The translations under genes and the position numbers were made by a program. Shown here piece after piece: positions 1 through 7,173 of a DNA stretch of 12,983 bases. Numbering within the stretch: position 1 is the first letter of the stretch; each line of letters opens with the position of its first letter. The stretch spans positions 1-12,983 of the forward strand of contig CAADYC010000064.1 of NCBI GenBank assembly GCA_900753165.1, written 5' to 3'. The notes beneath the pieces were generated by a model. It was not told where the DNA came from. It was given only the letters and a program-made list of their open reading frames with translations, and did not search any database. This DNA is from Clostridia bacterium (GTDB taxonomy: Bacteria > Bacillota > Clostridia > TANB77 > CAG-508).

Positions 1-6
1 CATAAT

Positions 7-85
7 GTTAACAAATTCTAATGTAAATACTCTAACAAACCCCGAATACAGGACCCTTTAGAGTATTTACTTAAGAATTTGTAAC
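7..85. repeat. Long near-perfect inverted repeat (hairpin) downstream of rimO
   Basis: The left arm (7-35) and right arm (58-85) are reverse complements over about 28 bp, with two internal mismatches and one single-base indel. The uninterrupted inner stem is TAAATACTCTAA against TTAGAGTATTTA, and the outer stem is built on ACAAATTCT. The 22-base loop (36-57) is noticeably richer in C and G than its surroundings. Neither strand has a T-run after the stem, so it is not a standard Rho-independent terminator. It could be an mRNA 3'-end stabiliser or processing hairpin, the end of a small mobile element, or a recombination or protein-binding palindrome. The structure is seen directly; its function is unknown. 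Confidence 0.7.
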
Positions 86-169
86 ACTATTTTGGTCGCA
101 TTCGAAATATATTCAAAACCATATATTTCTTATATTTTAAGCACTATTAATCTGAAATTAAACAAATTT

Positions 170-1543
170 TTACTTATTTTGTATATCACCAATTAAATCG
201 TAATTGCTTACATCAACAATTTTACAATCTATAAAATTATTCAAAATTTCACTTTCATTTAAATTTTCATTATTTTTTATATATACTAATCCATCTTCTT
301 CTGGAACATCTTGCATAGTTCTGCCTATAAAGTATTTACCATCAAAAGACATATCTTCTACTAAAACTCTATATATTTTACCAATTTTGTTTTCTAAAAT
401 TTGTTTTGATATTTCTTGTTGTGCTTCCATTATTTTATTATATCTTGCTTTTTTAGTATTTCCGTGTATTTGATCTGGAAGTTTTGCTGCTGGTGTTCCT
501 TCTTCTTTTGAATACATAAATGTTCCTAACTTGTCAAATTTTGTGTTTTTTACGAAATCTAAAAGTTCTTCAAAATTTTCTTTTGTTTCTCCTGGGAAAC
601 CAACAATTAAGCTTGTTCTTAATGTTACATCTGGTATTTCTTTTCTTATTTTATTAATTATTTTTATTATATCTTCTTTGTTTGTTCTTCTATTCATCTT
701 TTTTAGTATAGTGTTTGATATGTGTTGAATTGGAATGTCAAAATATTTTGCTATTTTATTATTAGATGCAACAACTTTTATTAATTCGTCTGTAATTCCC
801 TCTGGATATGAATATAAAAATCTAATCCATTCAATTCCTTTTATTTTGCTTAGTTTCTCTAATAATTCTGCAAGTTTACTTTCTCCATATATGTCAACAC
901 CATATTTTGTTGTATCTTGTGCTATTACAATTAATTCTTTAATTCCTTTTTTAGCAAGCATTTCTGCTTCATCTAAAATTTCTTCTATTTTTCTACTAAC
1001 AAATGGCCCTCTGATATATGGTATAGCGCAATATGTGCATTTGTTGCTACATCCTTCTCCTATTTTTAAGTATGCATAATTCTTACCTGTTGTAACAATT
1101 CTCTCCATGAATTCATTATATGTAGGCATTGGAAGTGGTTTGATTTCTGATATTTTTGTACTTGTCTTAGTTTTTGATTTTTCTACAATATCTCTTTTTA
1201 GTAAATCCTCTATCTTATCCCATAATTTGTTGTATTCATCTATTTTTATGAATAAATCTACTTCAGGTAGTAATTTTACTAAATCATCATAATATCTTTG
1301 TACAAGACACCCCATGGCTATTAAGTATTTACATCTTTTCTTTTTGTATTCTGCCATTTCTAGTATTGTGTTTATCGCTTCTTCTTTTGCTGATTCTATA
1401 AATCCGCATGTGTTTACTACTAATATATCTGCTTCATCTGGATTATTTACTATTTTATAGTTGTTGTTTTTGAATAATCCTATTGCTACTTCTGTATCTA
1501 TTAAGTTTTTGCTACATCCAAGTGATATAAATCCTACGTTCAT
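170..1543 (-). CDS. rimO: Ribosomal protein S12 methylthiotransferase RimO
   Basis: A radical-SAM methylthiotransferase that adds a methylthio group to a conserved aspartate of ribosomal protein S12, in the cytoplasm. With the start used here the protein is 457 residues. The N-terminal UPF0004 domain has its three cluster cysteines at about C10 (in SLGCSKN), C46 (in VNTCGF) and C79 (in AMGCLV). The radical-SAM CxxxCxxC is at C165, C169 and C172 (GCSNKCTYCAIP). A TRAM domain closes the C terminus (about 370-457). SLGCSKN and the ADILVVNTCGFI stretch favour RimO over the tRNA enzyme MiaB. The frame also has an ATG at 1555, but that one has no Shine-Dalgarno sequence, whereas GGAGG (1549-1553) sits 5 bases before the ATG at 1543, so I prefer 1543. 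It is the last visible gene of the pth-rng-rimO run, 59 bases after rng. Confidence 0.95.
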   Translation of the reverse strand: MNVGFISLGCSKNLIDTEVAIGLFKNNNYKIVNNPDEADILVVNTCGFIESAKEEAINTILEMAEYKKKRCKYLIAMGCLVQRYYDDLVKLLPEVDLFIKIDEYNKLWDKIEDLLKRDIVEKSKTKTSTKISEIKPLPMPTYNEFMERIVTTGKNYAYLKIGEGCSNKCTYCAIPYIRGPFVSRKIEEILDEAEMLAKKGIKELIVIAQDTTKYGVDIYGESKLAELLEKLSKIKGIEWIRFLYSYPEGITDELIKVVASNNKIAKYFDIPIQHISNTILKKMNRRTNKEDIIKIINKIRKEIPDVTLRTSLIVGFPGETKENFEELLDFVKNTKFDKLGTFMYSKEEGTPAAKLPDQIHGNTKKARYNKIMEAQQEISKQILENKIGKIYRVLVEDMSFDGKYFIGRTMQDVPEEDGLVYIKNNENLNESEILNNFIDCKIVDVSNYDLIGDIQNK

Positions 1544-1548
1544 TGTTT

Positions 1549-1553
1549 CCTCC
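1549..1553 (-). promoter_or_regulatory. RBS that decides the rimO start
   Basis: On the minus strand GGAGG is followed by 5 bases and then the ATG at 1541-1543. It overlaps the upstream in-frame ATG at 1553-1555, so the two starts cannot both use it. Nothing like a Shine-Dalgarno sequence precedes the upstream ATG. Confidence 0.75.
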
Positions 1554-1602
1554 ATTTATTTGTCTTTTTATTTCAGGTACGTCAACCCAAATGTAAAATA
1601 AC

Positions 1603-2787
1603 TTATTCTCTATGACTACATATGTGTTTTCTTGTCATTTCCATTAAATCTAATTTTGTAAAACCTTCTACTTGAGTTTTTGTCCTATCCTTTTTTAATT
1701 TTTCTTTTAGTAGACTTTCTATTTTTTCTTTATTTTTCTCATTTTTCATATCTATATAGTCTATTATAATTATTCCTCCAATGTCTCTTAATCTAAGTTG
1801 TTTTGCTATTTCTATTGTAGCTTCTTCATTTACTTTGTAAATTGTTTGTTCAACATTTTTACTTCCTGTGTATTTTCCTGTATTTACATCAATTGCTGTT
1901 AAAGCTTCTGTTTTGTCAATTGTTATAAACCCTCCACATTTTAGCCAAATCTTTCTATTTTCTAGTTTGGATACTTCTTTTTTTATGTTATATTTGTCTA
2001 AAACATCTGTATTTTCATCTAATTTTATTTCTGTTTTATCTAGGTAATTATTTTGATTTTTGAAGTTTTTAAGTTTTTCATAATCTTCTTTATCATTTAC
2101 TGTTATTTTTTGTATAGAGTTTTCTGGTAGGTCAATTATTATTCTTTCAACAATACTTTGTGATTTTTGTATTAGTATTGGTTTATTTGCTTTTTTGTTT
2201 TTAAATTTTTCTTCAATTTTTTTCCATTTTCTTTCAGTATTTTTTATATCTTCTATAATTTCTTTTTCTTTTCCTATTGCAGATGTTCTTATTATAGCTC
2301 CATTTCCTTTAGTTAAGTTTTCTTTAACTAATTTTACTAATCTTTCTTGTTCTTTTTTGTCTTCTATTTTTTGAGAAATAGTTATTATATCTGTATTTGG
2401 CATTAATGCTATATATTTACTTGGCAAATTTATATGTGTTGATACTCTTGCACCTTTTTGAGCATTGCTATCTTTCTTTACTTGTACTAATATTTCTTGT
2501 CCTTCTTTTACAACGTCACTTATATCTATATTATCTTCTTTTGGGTTGTTTTTTTCATCAACTTTTTTTAGAATATCTTTTAAATGTATAAAGCTGTTTT
2601 TATCTGCTCCTATATCTACAAATGCTGATTGCATACCTTTAATTATATTTTTTATTATTCCGATATAAATATTTCCTTCTTTTCTTTCTGATTTTTCTTC
2701 ATCTACATAATATTCTAATAATTTTCCATTGTCTAACAATGCTATTTTTCTTTCTTGTTGTTCTTTACATATTAATATTTCTTGCAT
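1603..2787 (-). CDS. rng: Ribonuclease E/G family protein (RNase G-like), short form
   Basis: A single-strand endoribonuclease of the RNase E/G family, acting in rRNA maturation and mRNA decay. The N terminus shows the typical embedded S1 domain (residues about 35-125, with GNIYIGIIKNI and SAFVDIGADKNSFIHL). The DNase I-like catalytic core follows: TAIDVNTGK at 297-305 gives D300, and IIIIDYIDM gives D343. These match the two metal-binding aspartates of E. coli RNase E (D303 and D346). The protein has only 394 residues and stops at TRKHICSHRE, about where family members usually continue to the zinc-link CPxC motif; only one cysteine (C390) is present there. The start has GAGGAAAG 5 to 7 bases upstream and lies 14 bases after pth. 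The family call is firm, but the short C terminus could be a natural lineage variant or a recent truncation. Confidence 0.9.
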   Translation of the reverse strand: MQEILICKEQQERKIALLDNGKLLEYYVDEEKSERKEGNIYIGIIKNIIKGMQSAFVDIGADKNSFIHLKDILKKVDEKNNPKEDNIDISDVVKEGQEILVQVKKDSNAQKGARVSTHINLPSKYIALMPNTDIITISQKIEDKKEQERLVKLVKENLTKGNGAIIRTSAIGKEKEIIEDIKNTERKWKKIEEKFKNKKANKPILIQKSQSIVERIIIDLPENSIQKITVNDKEDYEKLKNFKNQNNYLDKTEIKLDENTDVLDKYNIKKEVSKLENRKIWLKCGGFITIDKTEALTAIDVNTGKYTGSKNVEQTIYKVNEEATIEIAKQLRLRDIGGIIIIDYIDMKNEKNKEKIESLLKEKLKKDRTKTQVEGFTKLDLMEMTRKHICSHRE

Positions 2788-2801
2788 ATTTGCTTTCCTC
2801 T

Positions 2802-3359
2802 CTAATTAAATTTGTTCATTGCAATATCTATACCATTTCTTAAAATTTCTTCTACTGCTTCTGCTGCTTTTTGTGTTCCTTCTTGTAAAACTTTTTGTTC
2901 TTCATCTGGGACATTGCCAATTACATAATTTATCATATCCTTTTTGAATTCAGGTTGTCCTATTCCAACCCTAATTCTTATAAAATCTGTTGATTGTAAT
3001 TCTTGTATTACTGATTTCATCCCATTGTGTGAACCTGGTCCACCTTTTTTTCTTAATTTGATTTTTCCTTTTTCTATATCTATATCATCATATATAATTA
3101 TTATTTCTTCAGGTTTTATATTATAAAAATCTACGACTTCTTTTATTGATATTCCACTTGAATTCATATATGTTTGTGGTTTTAATAAAATTACTTTTTT
3201 TCCTTGAATTATCCCTGTTTCATATAATGCTTTAAATTTTGTTTTACTTATACTTATATTATTGTTTTTGGCTATATTGTTTATTGTATCAAATCCCATA
3301 TTGTGCCTAGTATGTGCATATTCATTTTCTGGATTTCCTAATCCTGCTATTAAATACAT
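2802..3359 (-). CDS. pth: Peptidyl-tRNA hydrolase Pth
   Basis: Cleaves the ester bond of peptidyl-tRNAs released by stalled or drop-off ribosomes, recycling tRNA in the cytoplasm. At 185 residues it has normal length. The N terminus MYLIAGLGNP and TRHNMGFD carry N9 and the catalytic H19. QTYMNSSG gives N66, the YDDID stretch gives D91, and GPGSHNGMKS gives N112, so all active-site residues of the bacterial Pth family are in place. GGAAG precedes the ATG by 6 bases. It lies 23 bases after the coiled-coil gene and 14 bases before rng, so it should be co-transcribed with both. Its stop codon is TAG. Confidence 0.97.
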   Translation of the reverse strand: MYLIAGLGNPENEYAHTRHNMGFDTINNIAKNNNISISKTKFKALYETGIIQGKKVILLKPQTYMNSSGISIKEVVDFYNIKPEEIIIIYDDIDIEKGKIKLRKKGGPGSHNGMKSVIQELQSTDFIRIRVGIGQPEFKKDMINYVIGNVPDEEQKVLQEGTQKAAEAVEEILRNGIDIAMNKFN

Positions 3360-3382
3360 AATAATCTTCCTTTTTTATAATG

Positions 3383-5071
3383 CTATTTTTTACTATCTCT
3401 GAAAAACTTGTTAAATAATCCTTTTCTTTCATTTTTACTGTCTTCTTTTTCTGTTTTTTGAGTACTTTTTTTCTTGATTTTTTCTTTTATTTCTATTTCG
3501 TCATCGTTATCATCATCATATTCTTCATCATCTTCGTCATAGTCGTATTCGTCATAATCTTCTTGGTCTTCATCATACTCATCTTCATCGTATTCATCTT
3601 CGTCATAATCATTTTCATAGTCCTCTTCATAATCTTCATCATCATACTCATCATCGTATTCTTCATCGTACTCTTCATATTCTTCGTCGTTTTCATTATC
3701 ATCGTCGTCATAATATTTTTCAAATTCTTCATCTTCATCATTTTCATGTTCTTCATCATATTCATTGTCATCATATTCAAATTCTTCAACATATTGTACA
3801 TCTTCATCTGATATTTTTGTTTTGAATATATCATCTTCTATATCTGCTTTATTTTCAGAAATTATGTTGCTTTCATTTTCTTCTAATTTAAATTCTGATA
3901 AATCTTTTCCAAATTTTTCACTAACTTCACTTTGAAAAATATTGTATATATTTTTAATTTCTTCAATTCTCCAGTAATTAGAATTTATAAGTGCTCCTGC
4001 ATTTATTTTTATATTGTTTAATTCTTTTTCAAAGTTTTTTTCTTTATCTTCGATATTTTTTAGATACTCTTTATTATATAATTCTCTGTATGCCTTTTTT
4101 GTTGATTTTCCTGCTATTTCGCGTAAAATCAATTCATATAAATTTTCAAATTGTTCTATATCTGCTTTAAAGTTTTCACATGCTTCTGACATTAATTTAT
4201 TATGGATTTTTACTCCATTTATGGCTGCCATTCTTTCATTATCTAAAAAACTTACGATATATAATTTTATTGCTTTTAAAAATGTAAGTTTTAAACTTAT
4301 GTCACGTAAATTTTTAGTATATTTTTCTATTTTAATATCATCATTGTTTATTTCTGCTAAAAGTCTTTTTGTTCTTTCGTATACTGACATATAACATTCT
4401 GCTTCTTTTTTTTCAATTTTGTTTCTAATATTTACAGCATTTTCTATTACTTCTTTATTGAATGGTACTCTTTCATCTTTTCCATTTTCTATCATTGCAT
4501 CTGATATGTCCTTTTTTATTATGTCATCATCTTCTGAATTTAAAAACTCTTTTATTTCTTTTAAAATTTCTTTATCTATAGCATTAAAATCATTCGTTGT
4601 TTTTTCTATTAATTGAAGATGTTTTCTTTCTTCCGTTCTTCTGCTCTTTGAATAAATATTTCTTTCTTGTTGTTTTTGTGCAAAATCTGTTATTGCTTTT
4701 ATATAATCTTTTCTTAATTCTTCTAATCTTTTATTGCCTTCAGATATATTATTTTCTATTTTTATAAGTTTTTTTTCAATTATTTCTGGATTTTCATCTA
4801 AATCATTAAATAATTGATTTCTTTCTTCTTCATATTTTGTATTTGCTTTTGAAATCTTTTTTTGTTCTTGTTGAATTGTTCTTATTTGATTAGCTACTGA
4901 ATCAAATTCGTTTATTATATTATCTTCTTCTCCAAGAATTGTTTGGTACTTTTGTATTTCTTCTGTAATTTCTTTATAATCTTTATATATTGTTTTTAAG
5001 TTTGATTTTTTGTCAAATCCTAATATTGTATTAAAATTTTTTTCTAGAACTATTGCACTTCTTTCATACAT
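3383..5071 (-). CDS. Uncharacterised coiled-coil protein with a long Asp/Glu/Tyr tail
   Basis: I do not recognise a family. The 562-residue product has no signal peptide or membrane span, so it is probably cytoplasmic. Residues 1-400 are charged and mostly helical, with heptad-like stretches (about 25-165 and 205-270) suggesting coiled coils, and an early TILGFDKKSNLKTIYKDY segment. Residues about 420-527 are almost only D, E, Y and N in irregular EDEYDEDEYDE-type repeats. After that comes a basic tail (about 530-562) rich in lysine and ending LFNKFFRDSKK. GGAGG lies 10 bases before the ATG and a promoter is visible at 5108-5136. It is the first gene of a unit leading into pth, rng and rimO. 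Such a polyanionic tail could mimic nucleic acid or bind basic ribosomal proteins or divalent ions; that is inference only. Confidence 0.8.
   Translation of the reverse strand: MYERSAIVLEKNFNTILGFDKKSNLKTIYKDYKEITEEIQKYQTILGEEDNIINEFDSVANQIRTIQQEQKKISKANTKYEEERNQLFNDLDENPEIIEKKLIKIENNISEGNKRLEELRKDYIKAITDFAQKQQERNIYSKSRRTEERKHLQLIEKTTNDFNAIDKEILKEIKEFLNSEDDDIIKKDISDAMIENGKDERVPFNKEVIENAVNIRNKIEKKEAECYMSVYERTKRLLAEINNDDIKIEKYTKNLRDISLKLTFLKAIKLYIVSFLDNERMAAINGVKIHNKLMSEACENFKADIEQFENLYELILREIAGKSTKKAYRELYNKEYLKNIEDKEKNFEKELNNIKINAGALINSNYWRIEEIKNIYNIFQSEVSEKFGKDLSEFKLEENESNIISENKADIEDDIFKTKISDEDVQYVEEFEYDDNEYDEEHENDEDEEFEKYYDDDDNENDEEYEEYDEEYDDEYDDEDYEEDYENDYDEDEYDEDEYDEDQEDYDEYDYDEDDEEYDDDNDDEIEIKEKIKKKSTQKTEKEDSKNERKGLFNKFFRDSKK
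3491..3800 (-). repeat. Low-complexity GAT/GAA/TAT codon repeat encoding the acidic tail
   Basis: About 310 bases consist of imperfect repeats of aspartate, glutamate and tyrosine codons (on the plus strand a run of tcatcttcgtc-like units). Codons alternate between synonymous forms (GAT/GAC, GAA/GAG), so it is not a pure microsatellite. That argues the protein composition is selected. Length variation between strains by slippage is likely. Confidence 0.75.
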
Positions 5072-5107
5072 TTTATTGTACCCTCCGAATATCTCAATTT
5101 TTCCTAC

Positions 5108-5136
5108 ATTTTATCATTTTTATATAAAAAAAACAA
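5108..5136 (-). promoter_or_regulatory. Promoter of the coiled-coil/pth/rng/rimO unit
   Basis: On the minus strand, TTGTTT (5131-5136) is followed by exactly 17 bases and TAAAAT (5108-5113). A TGA directly upstream of the -10 gives an extended TGn -10. Transcription would start near 5101, leaving a leader of about 30 bases that includes the GGAGG before the ATG at 5071. It is the only gap above 100 bases in this part of the window. Confidence 0.55.
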
Positions 5137-5180
5137 GGGGGTTTTGCTATTTTAATATCCTTTTAAAAAATGATATTGTT

Positions 5181-5213
5181 TTACTTTTTTACTATTCTAC
5201 CGTGGTACTCCGT
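5181..5213 (-). other. Site of two apparent single-C insertions at the cysE 3' end
   Basis: The minus strand here reads GTACGGAGTACCACGG and then TAGAATAGTAAAAAAGTAA. Split as GTA-C-GGA GTA CCA-C-GGT AGA ATA GTA AAA AAG TAA, it encodes V, then G V P G R I V K K and stop, if the two isolated C residues are left out. In the frame as it stands the gene ends at TAG (5192-5194). Both extra bases come just before GG. Confidence 0.6.
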
Positions 5214-5704
5214 ACAATTGTTACATTGTCTGGAACATTTTTTAAAACTACACTGTTTGCACCTATTTTTACATTATTTCCTATTTTTATTGGTCCTAAT
5301 ACTTTAGCTCCTGAGCCAACCATAACATTGTTTCCTATATCTGGATGTCTTTTGTATTTGTCTTTTCCTGTTCCTCCTAGTGTACTATTATGATATATTG
5401 TACAATCATCTCCTATTGTTGCAGTTTCTCCAATTACGACTCCCATCCCATGGTCAATTAATAACCTTCTTCCAATTTTTGCACCTGGGTGTATCTCTAT
5501 TCCTGTTATATGTCTTGAAATTTGAGATATTAATCTTGCTAAAAAATAAAGTTGTTTATTATATAAAAAGTGAGCTATTCTATGAAAAAATATTGCATGA
5601 AATCCTGGATATAGTATTATAGCTTCTAATATATTTCTGCATGCAGGATCTTTTTCTTTTATATTTTTTGCGTCTTCATATAGACTCTTTATTATATTTT
5701 TCAT
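5192..5704 (-). CDS. cysE: Serine O-acetyltransferase CysE, altered C terminus
   Basis: Transfers acetyl from acetyl-CoA to serine to give O-acetylserine, the first step of cysteine synthesis. It is a left-handed beta-helix (hexapeptide repeat) enzyme. The 170-residue product has the short N-terminal helical domain, then TGIEIHPGAKIG (67-78) and LLIDHGMGVVIGETA (81-95) with catalytic H85, and hexapeptide turns to about residue 160. Family members end in a G-V-P-G-R-I-V motif that contributes to the CoA site. Here the frame reads TIVRSTTVE and stops. Removing two C residues from the minus strand restores TIVGVPGRIVKK and a stop at 5181-5183 (173 residues). This suggests two single-base insertions, either real decay or sequence error. 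No cysK is adjacent. AGGTGA precedes the ATG. Confidence 0.9.
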   Translation of the reverse strand: MKNIIKSLYEDAKNIKEKDPACRNILEAIILYPGFHAIFFHRIAHFLYNKQLYFLARLISQISRHITGIEIHPGAKIGRRLLIDHGMGVVIGETATIGDDCTIYHNSTLGGTGKDKYKRHPDIGNNVMVGSGAKVLGPIKIGNNVKIGANSVVLKNVPDNVTIVRSTTVE

Positions 5705-5728
5705 TTACATCACCTATTATATTATATG

Positions 5729-5761
5729 ATGTCCTTTTAGGGACGGTTCTGTAAAGGACAT
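5729..5761. repeat. Short palindromic intergenic repeat, copy 1
   Basis: ATGTCCTTT (5729-5737) and AAAGGACAT (5753-5761) are perfect 9-bp arms around the 15-base loop containing GGGACGGTTCT. It fills most of the gap between the SH3b-CAP gene and cysE. There is no T-run after either arm, so it is not a classical terminator. The left part resembles the left arm of the repeat at 7101-7170 (about 17 of 23 positions). Confidence 0.65.
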
Positions 5762-5764
5762 TTA

Positions 5765-6541
5765 TTATTTTCCTATAAAGATTTGTACATACACTTTTCC
5801 ATATTTGTTACTTTTAACAACTCCTATACCTGTATAGTTAAAAGAAGGATTTAAAATATTTGCTTTATGACCAGATGAATTCATCCAAGCTGTAACTGCT
5901 GCACTATTGCTTGAATTTCCAGCAATATTTTCTCCTGCGGTTTTATATGATACCTTAAAACTTTTTAGCATATCAAATGGTGAACCATATGTTGGTGAGT
6001 TATGTGAAAAATAGTTATTATCAACCATATCTTTTGCTTTTATTCTTGCAACATTTAAAACTTCTGAATCCATTTTTAGTGCTGTTAATCCATTATTGGT
6101 TCTTTGCTTATTTATTAAATCAAATACCTCCTTTTCATCACTACTCATTGTACTTGTATTTGATGTGCTTCCAGAACTTGAATTGCCTGAACTTGTGTTT
6201 CCTGATGTTGTTCCTCCACTAGAGTTAGGATAAATCGCTTTTACATATTTTTTGCTAACAGCACCTACATAATCCCCTTCAACTTGAACAATATACCAAT
6301 CTCCAACACCTGCAAATACTCTTATGTATTCGTTTTTCTTAACTGTTGCTACTATGTTGTAATTTACACCTGGACCACTTCTAACATTTAGAGTTGTTGC
6401 TGTTACTAAGCCTGTTGAAAAATCAACTTTATAGTAATGTTGCATTCCAAATGATTGTGTAAATATACATATTACCATAACAAACAATATTGCACTGCTT
6501 ACTTTGAATATTGTTTTCTTTCTTATACTAATAATTTTCAT
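5765..6541 (-). CDS. Exported SH3b-CAP domain protein
   Basis: A 258-residue exported or membrane-tethered protein. Residues 1-9 are basic and about 10-32 are hydrophobic, a signal peptide or uncleaved anchor with no lipobox. A bacterial SH3 domain follows (about 45-104, with TTLNVRSGPGVNYNIV), which usually binds cell-wall peptides. A Ser/Gly/Thr linker (about 106-133) leads to a CAP/SCP domain of the YkwD type (134-258) with YFSHNSP (H180), AGENIAG (E204) and SSGHKANIL (H225). CAP domains of this kind occur on many spore-former surface proteins; their molecular activity is mostly undefined. AAGGAG sits 7 bases before the ATG. The gene follows the amidase gene by 44 bases, and both are bracketed by related repeats, suggesting a small cell-envelope cassette. 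Confidence 0.9.
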   Translation of the reverse strand: MKIISIRKKTIFKVSSAILFVMVICIFTQSFGMQHYYKVDFSTGLVTATTLNVRSGPGVNYNIVATVKKNEYIRVFAGVGDWYIVQVEGDYVGAVSKKYVKAIYPNSSGGTTSGNTSSGNSSSGSTSNTSTMSSDEKEVFDLINKQRTNNGLTALKMDSEVLNVARIKAKDMVDNNYFSHNSPTYGSPFDMLKSFKVSYKTAGENIAGNSSNSAAVTAWMNSSGHKANILNPSFNYTGIGVVKSNKYGKVYVQIFIGK

Positions 6542-6585
6542 ACAACATCTCCTTTCTATTAATGTTTATACATATTGTTTGTCTT

Positions 6586-7080
6586 TTATGTTCTTACTTT
6601 TTCTATATGTATGAATCTTATTTTTTCATAATTATATTCTGATATTCTTTTATTAAATGAATCAAATGTATGTGAACTAATAAATACTTGATTTAAATCT
6701 TGTTTATTTTCTATTTTTACTATGACTAAACTATGTGAAAATTTATTTCCATCAAATGAAAGTTGTGCTATGTCTCCTAATTCTATTTTTTCTTGACTTA
6801 CTTCATTTCCATATGGCCCTACTGATTTGTTTTGAGTTATAAAATTGTATAAAAAATCTACTCCGCTCCATGATGGTGACTTATTATTTCCATTAATATA
6901 ATACCATCCATTTTGCTTTGAATAGTTCATTATTTTTGAACCTGCATATATGCATTGTGATGCAAAACTTGTGCAGTCTCCTCCTACATTATCAAAATTG
7001 TAGTATTGTGGATTTCTTCCATATGCCCATTTTTCAGCATACTCAATGACATTTTTTCTATTGTAAGGTAATTCTTTCAT
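6586..7080 (-). CDS. Amidase_6-type putative cysteine amidase, single domain
   Basis: The 164-residue protein matches the putative amidase domain known as Amidase_6 (papain/NlpC-like fold). YNRKNVIEYAEKWA opens the domain, VGGDCTSFASQ (32-42) holds the likely catalytic C36, and KFSHSLVIV (113-121) holds H116. QNGWYYING and SPSWSGVDFLYNF are also typical of the domain. In many Firmicutes it forms the C-terminal part of a longer exported protein. Here it is the whole protein, with no signal peptide, so it acts in the cytoplasm or leaves by another route. The RBS AAAGGAGGT is near-perfect, 3 bases before the ATG. It lies upstream of the exported SH3b-CAP protein, hinting at a peptidoglycan or peptide-processing role. 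Family call likely; substrate unknown. Confidence 0.85.
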   Translation of the reverse strand: MKELPYNRKNVIEYAEKWAYGRNPQYYNFDNVGGDCTSFASQCIYAGSKIMNYSKQNGWYYINGNNKSPSWSGVDFLYNFITQNKSVGPYGNEVSQEKIELGDIAQLSFDGNKFSHSLVIVKIENKQDLNQVFISSHTFDSFNKRISEYNYEKIRFIHIEKVRT

Positions 7081-7100
7081 GTTACCTCCTTTACTAAAAA

Positions 7101-7170
7101 GTGCCCTTTGTGGAACAGTTCTTTTTATTACTAATATGTTCTAAAAAAAGAATCATCCCAAAAAGGACAA
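7101..7170. repeat. Palindromic intergenic repeat, copy 2 (about 70 bp)
   Basis: The left arm (7102-7126, TGCCCTTTGTGGAACAGTTC and T-run) pairs imperfectly with the right arm (about 7145-7169), 19 of 25 positions. The loop is AT-rich. It occupies most of the 93-base gap between rusA and the amidase gene. The left arm is related to the repeat at 5729-5761. Elements with GGGACGGTTCT-like cores are, as I recall, dispersed in many clostridial genomes, but I cannot check copy number here. Confidence 0.6.
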
Positions 7171-7173
7171 AAT

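Noticed and set aside
7..85. Integron attC recombination site.
   Set aside because: The ends do not fit RYYYAAC and GTTRRRY and no integrase or cassette array is visible.
1556..1640. The rimO frame stays open upstream into the end of rng (residues such as YIWVDVPEIKRQ before the start).
   Set aside because: No usable start codon with an RBS lies there and it overlaps the well-supported rng end; RimO proteins begin at the chosen methionine.
3458..3834. Long open frames on both strands over the acidic repeat (a plus-strand Ile/Phe/Val frame and a minus-strand Met/Lys frame).
   Set aside because: They are by-products of the repeated GAT/GAA/TAT codons read in other frames; neither has an RBS and the amino-acid make-up is unnatural.
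5130..5145. Terminator after cysE (AAAAC-loop-GTTTT followed by T-run).
   Set aside because: The stem is only five pairs with a single G-C pair, and the T-run overlaps the likely -35 of the next gene.
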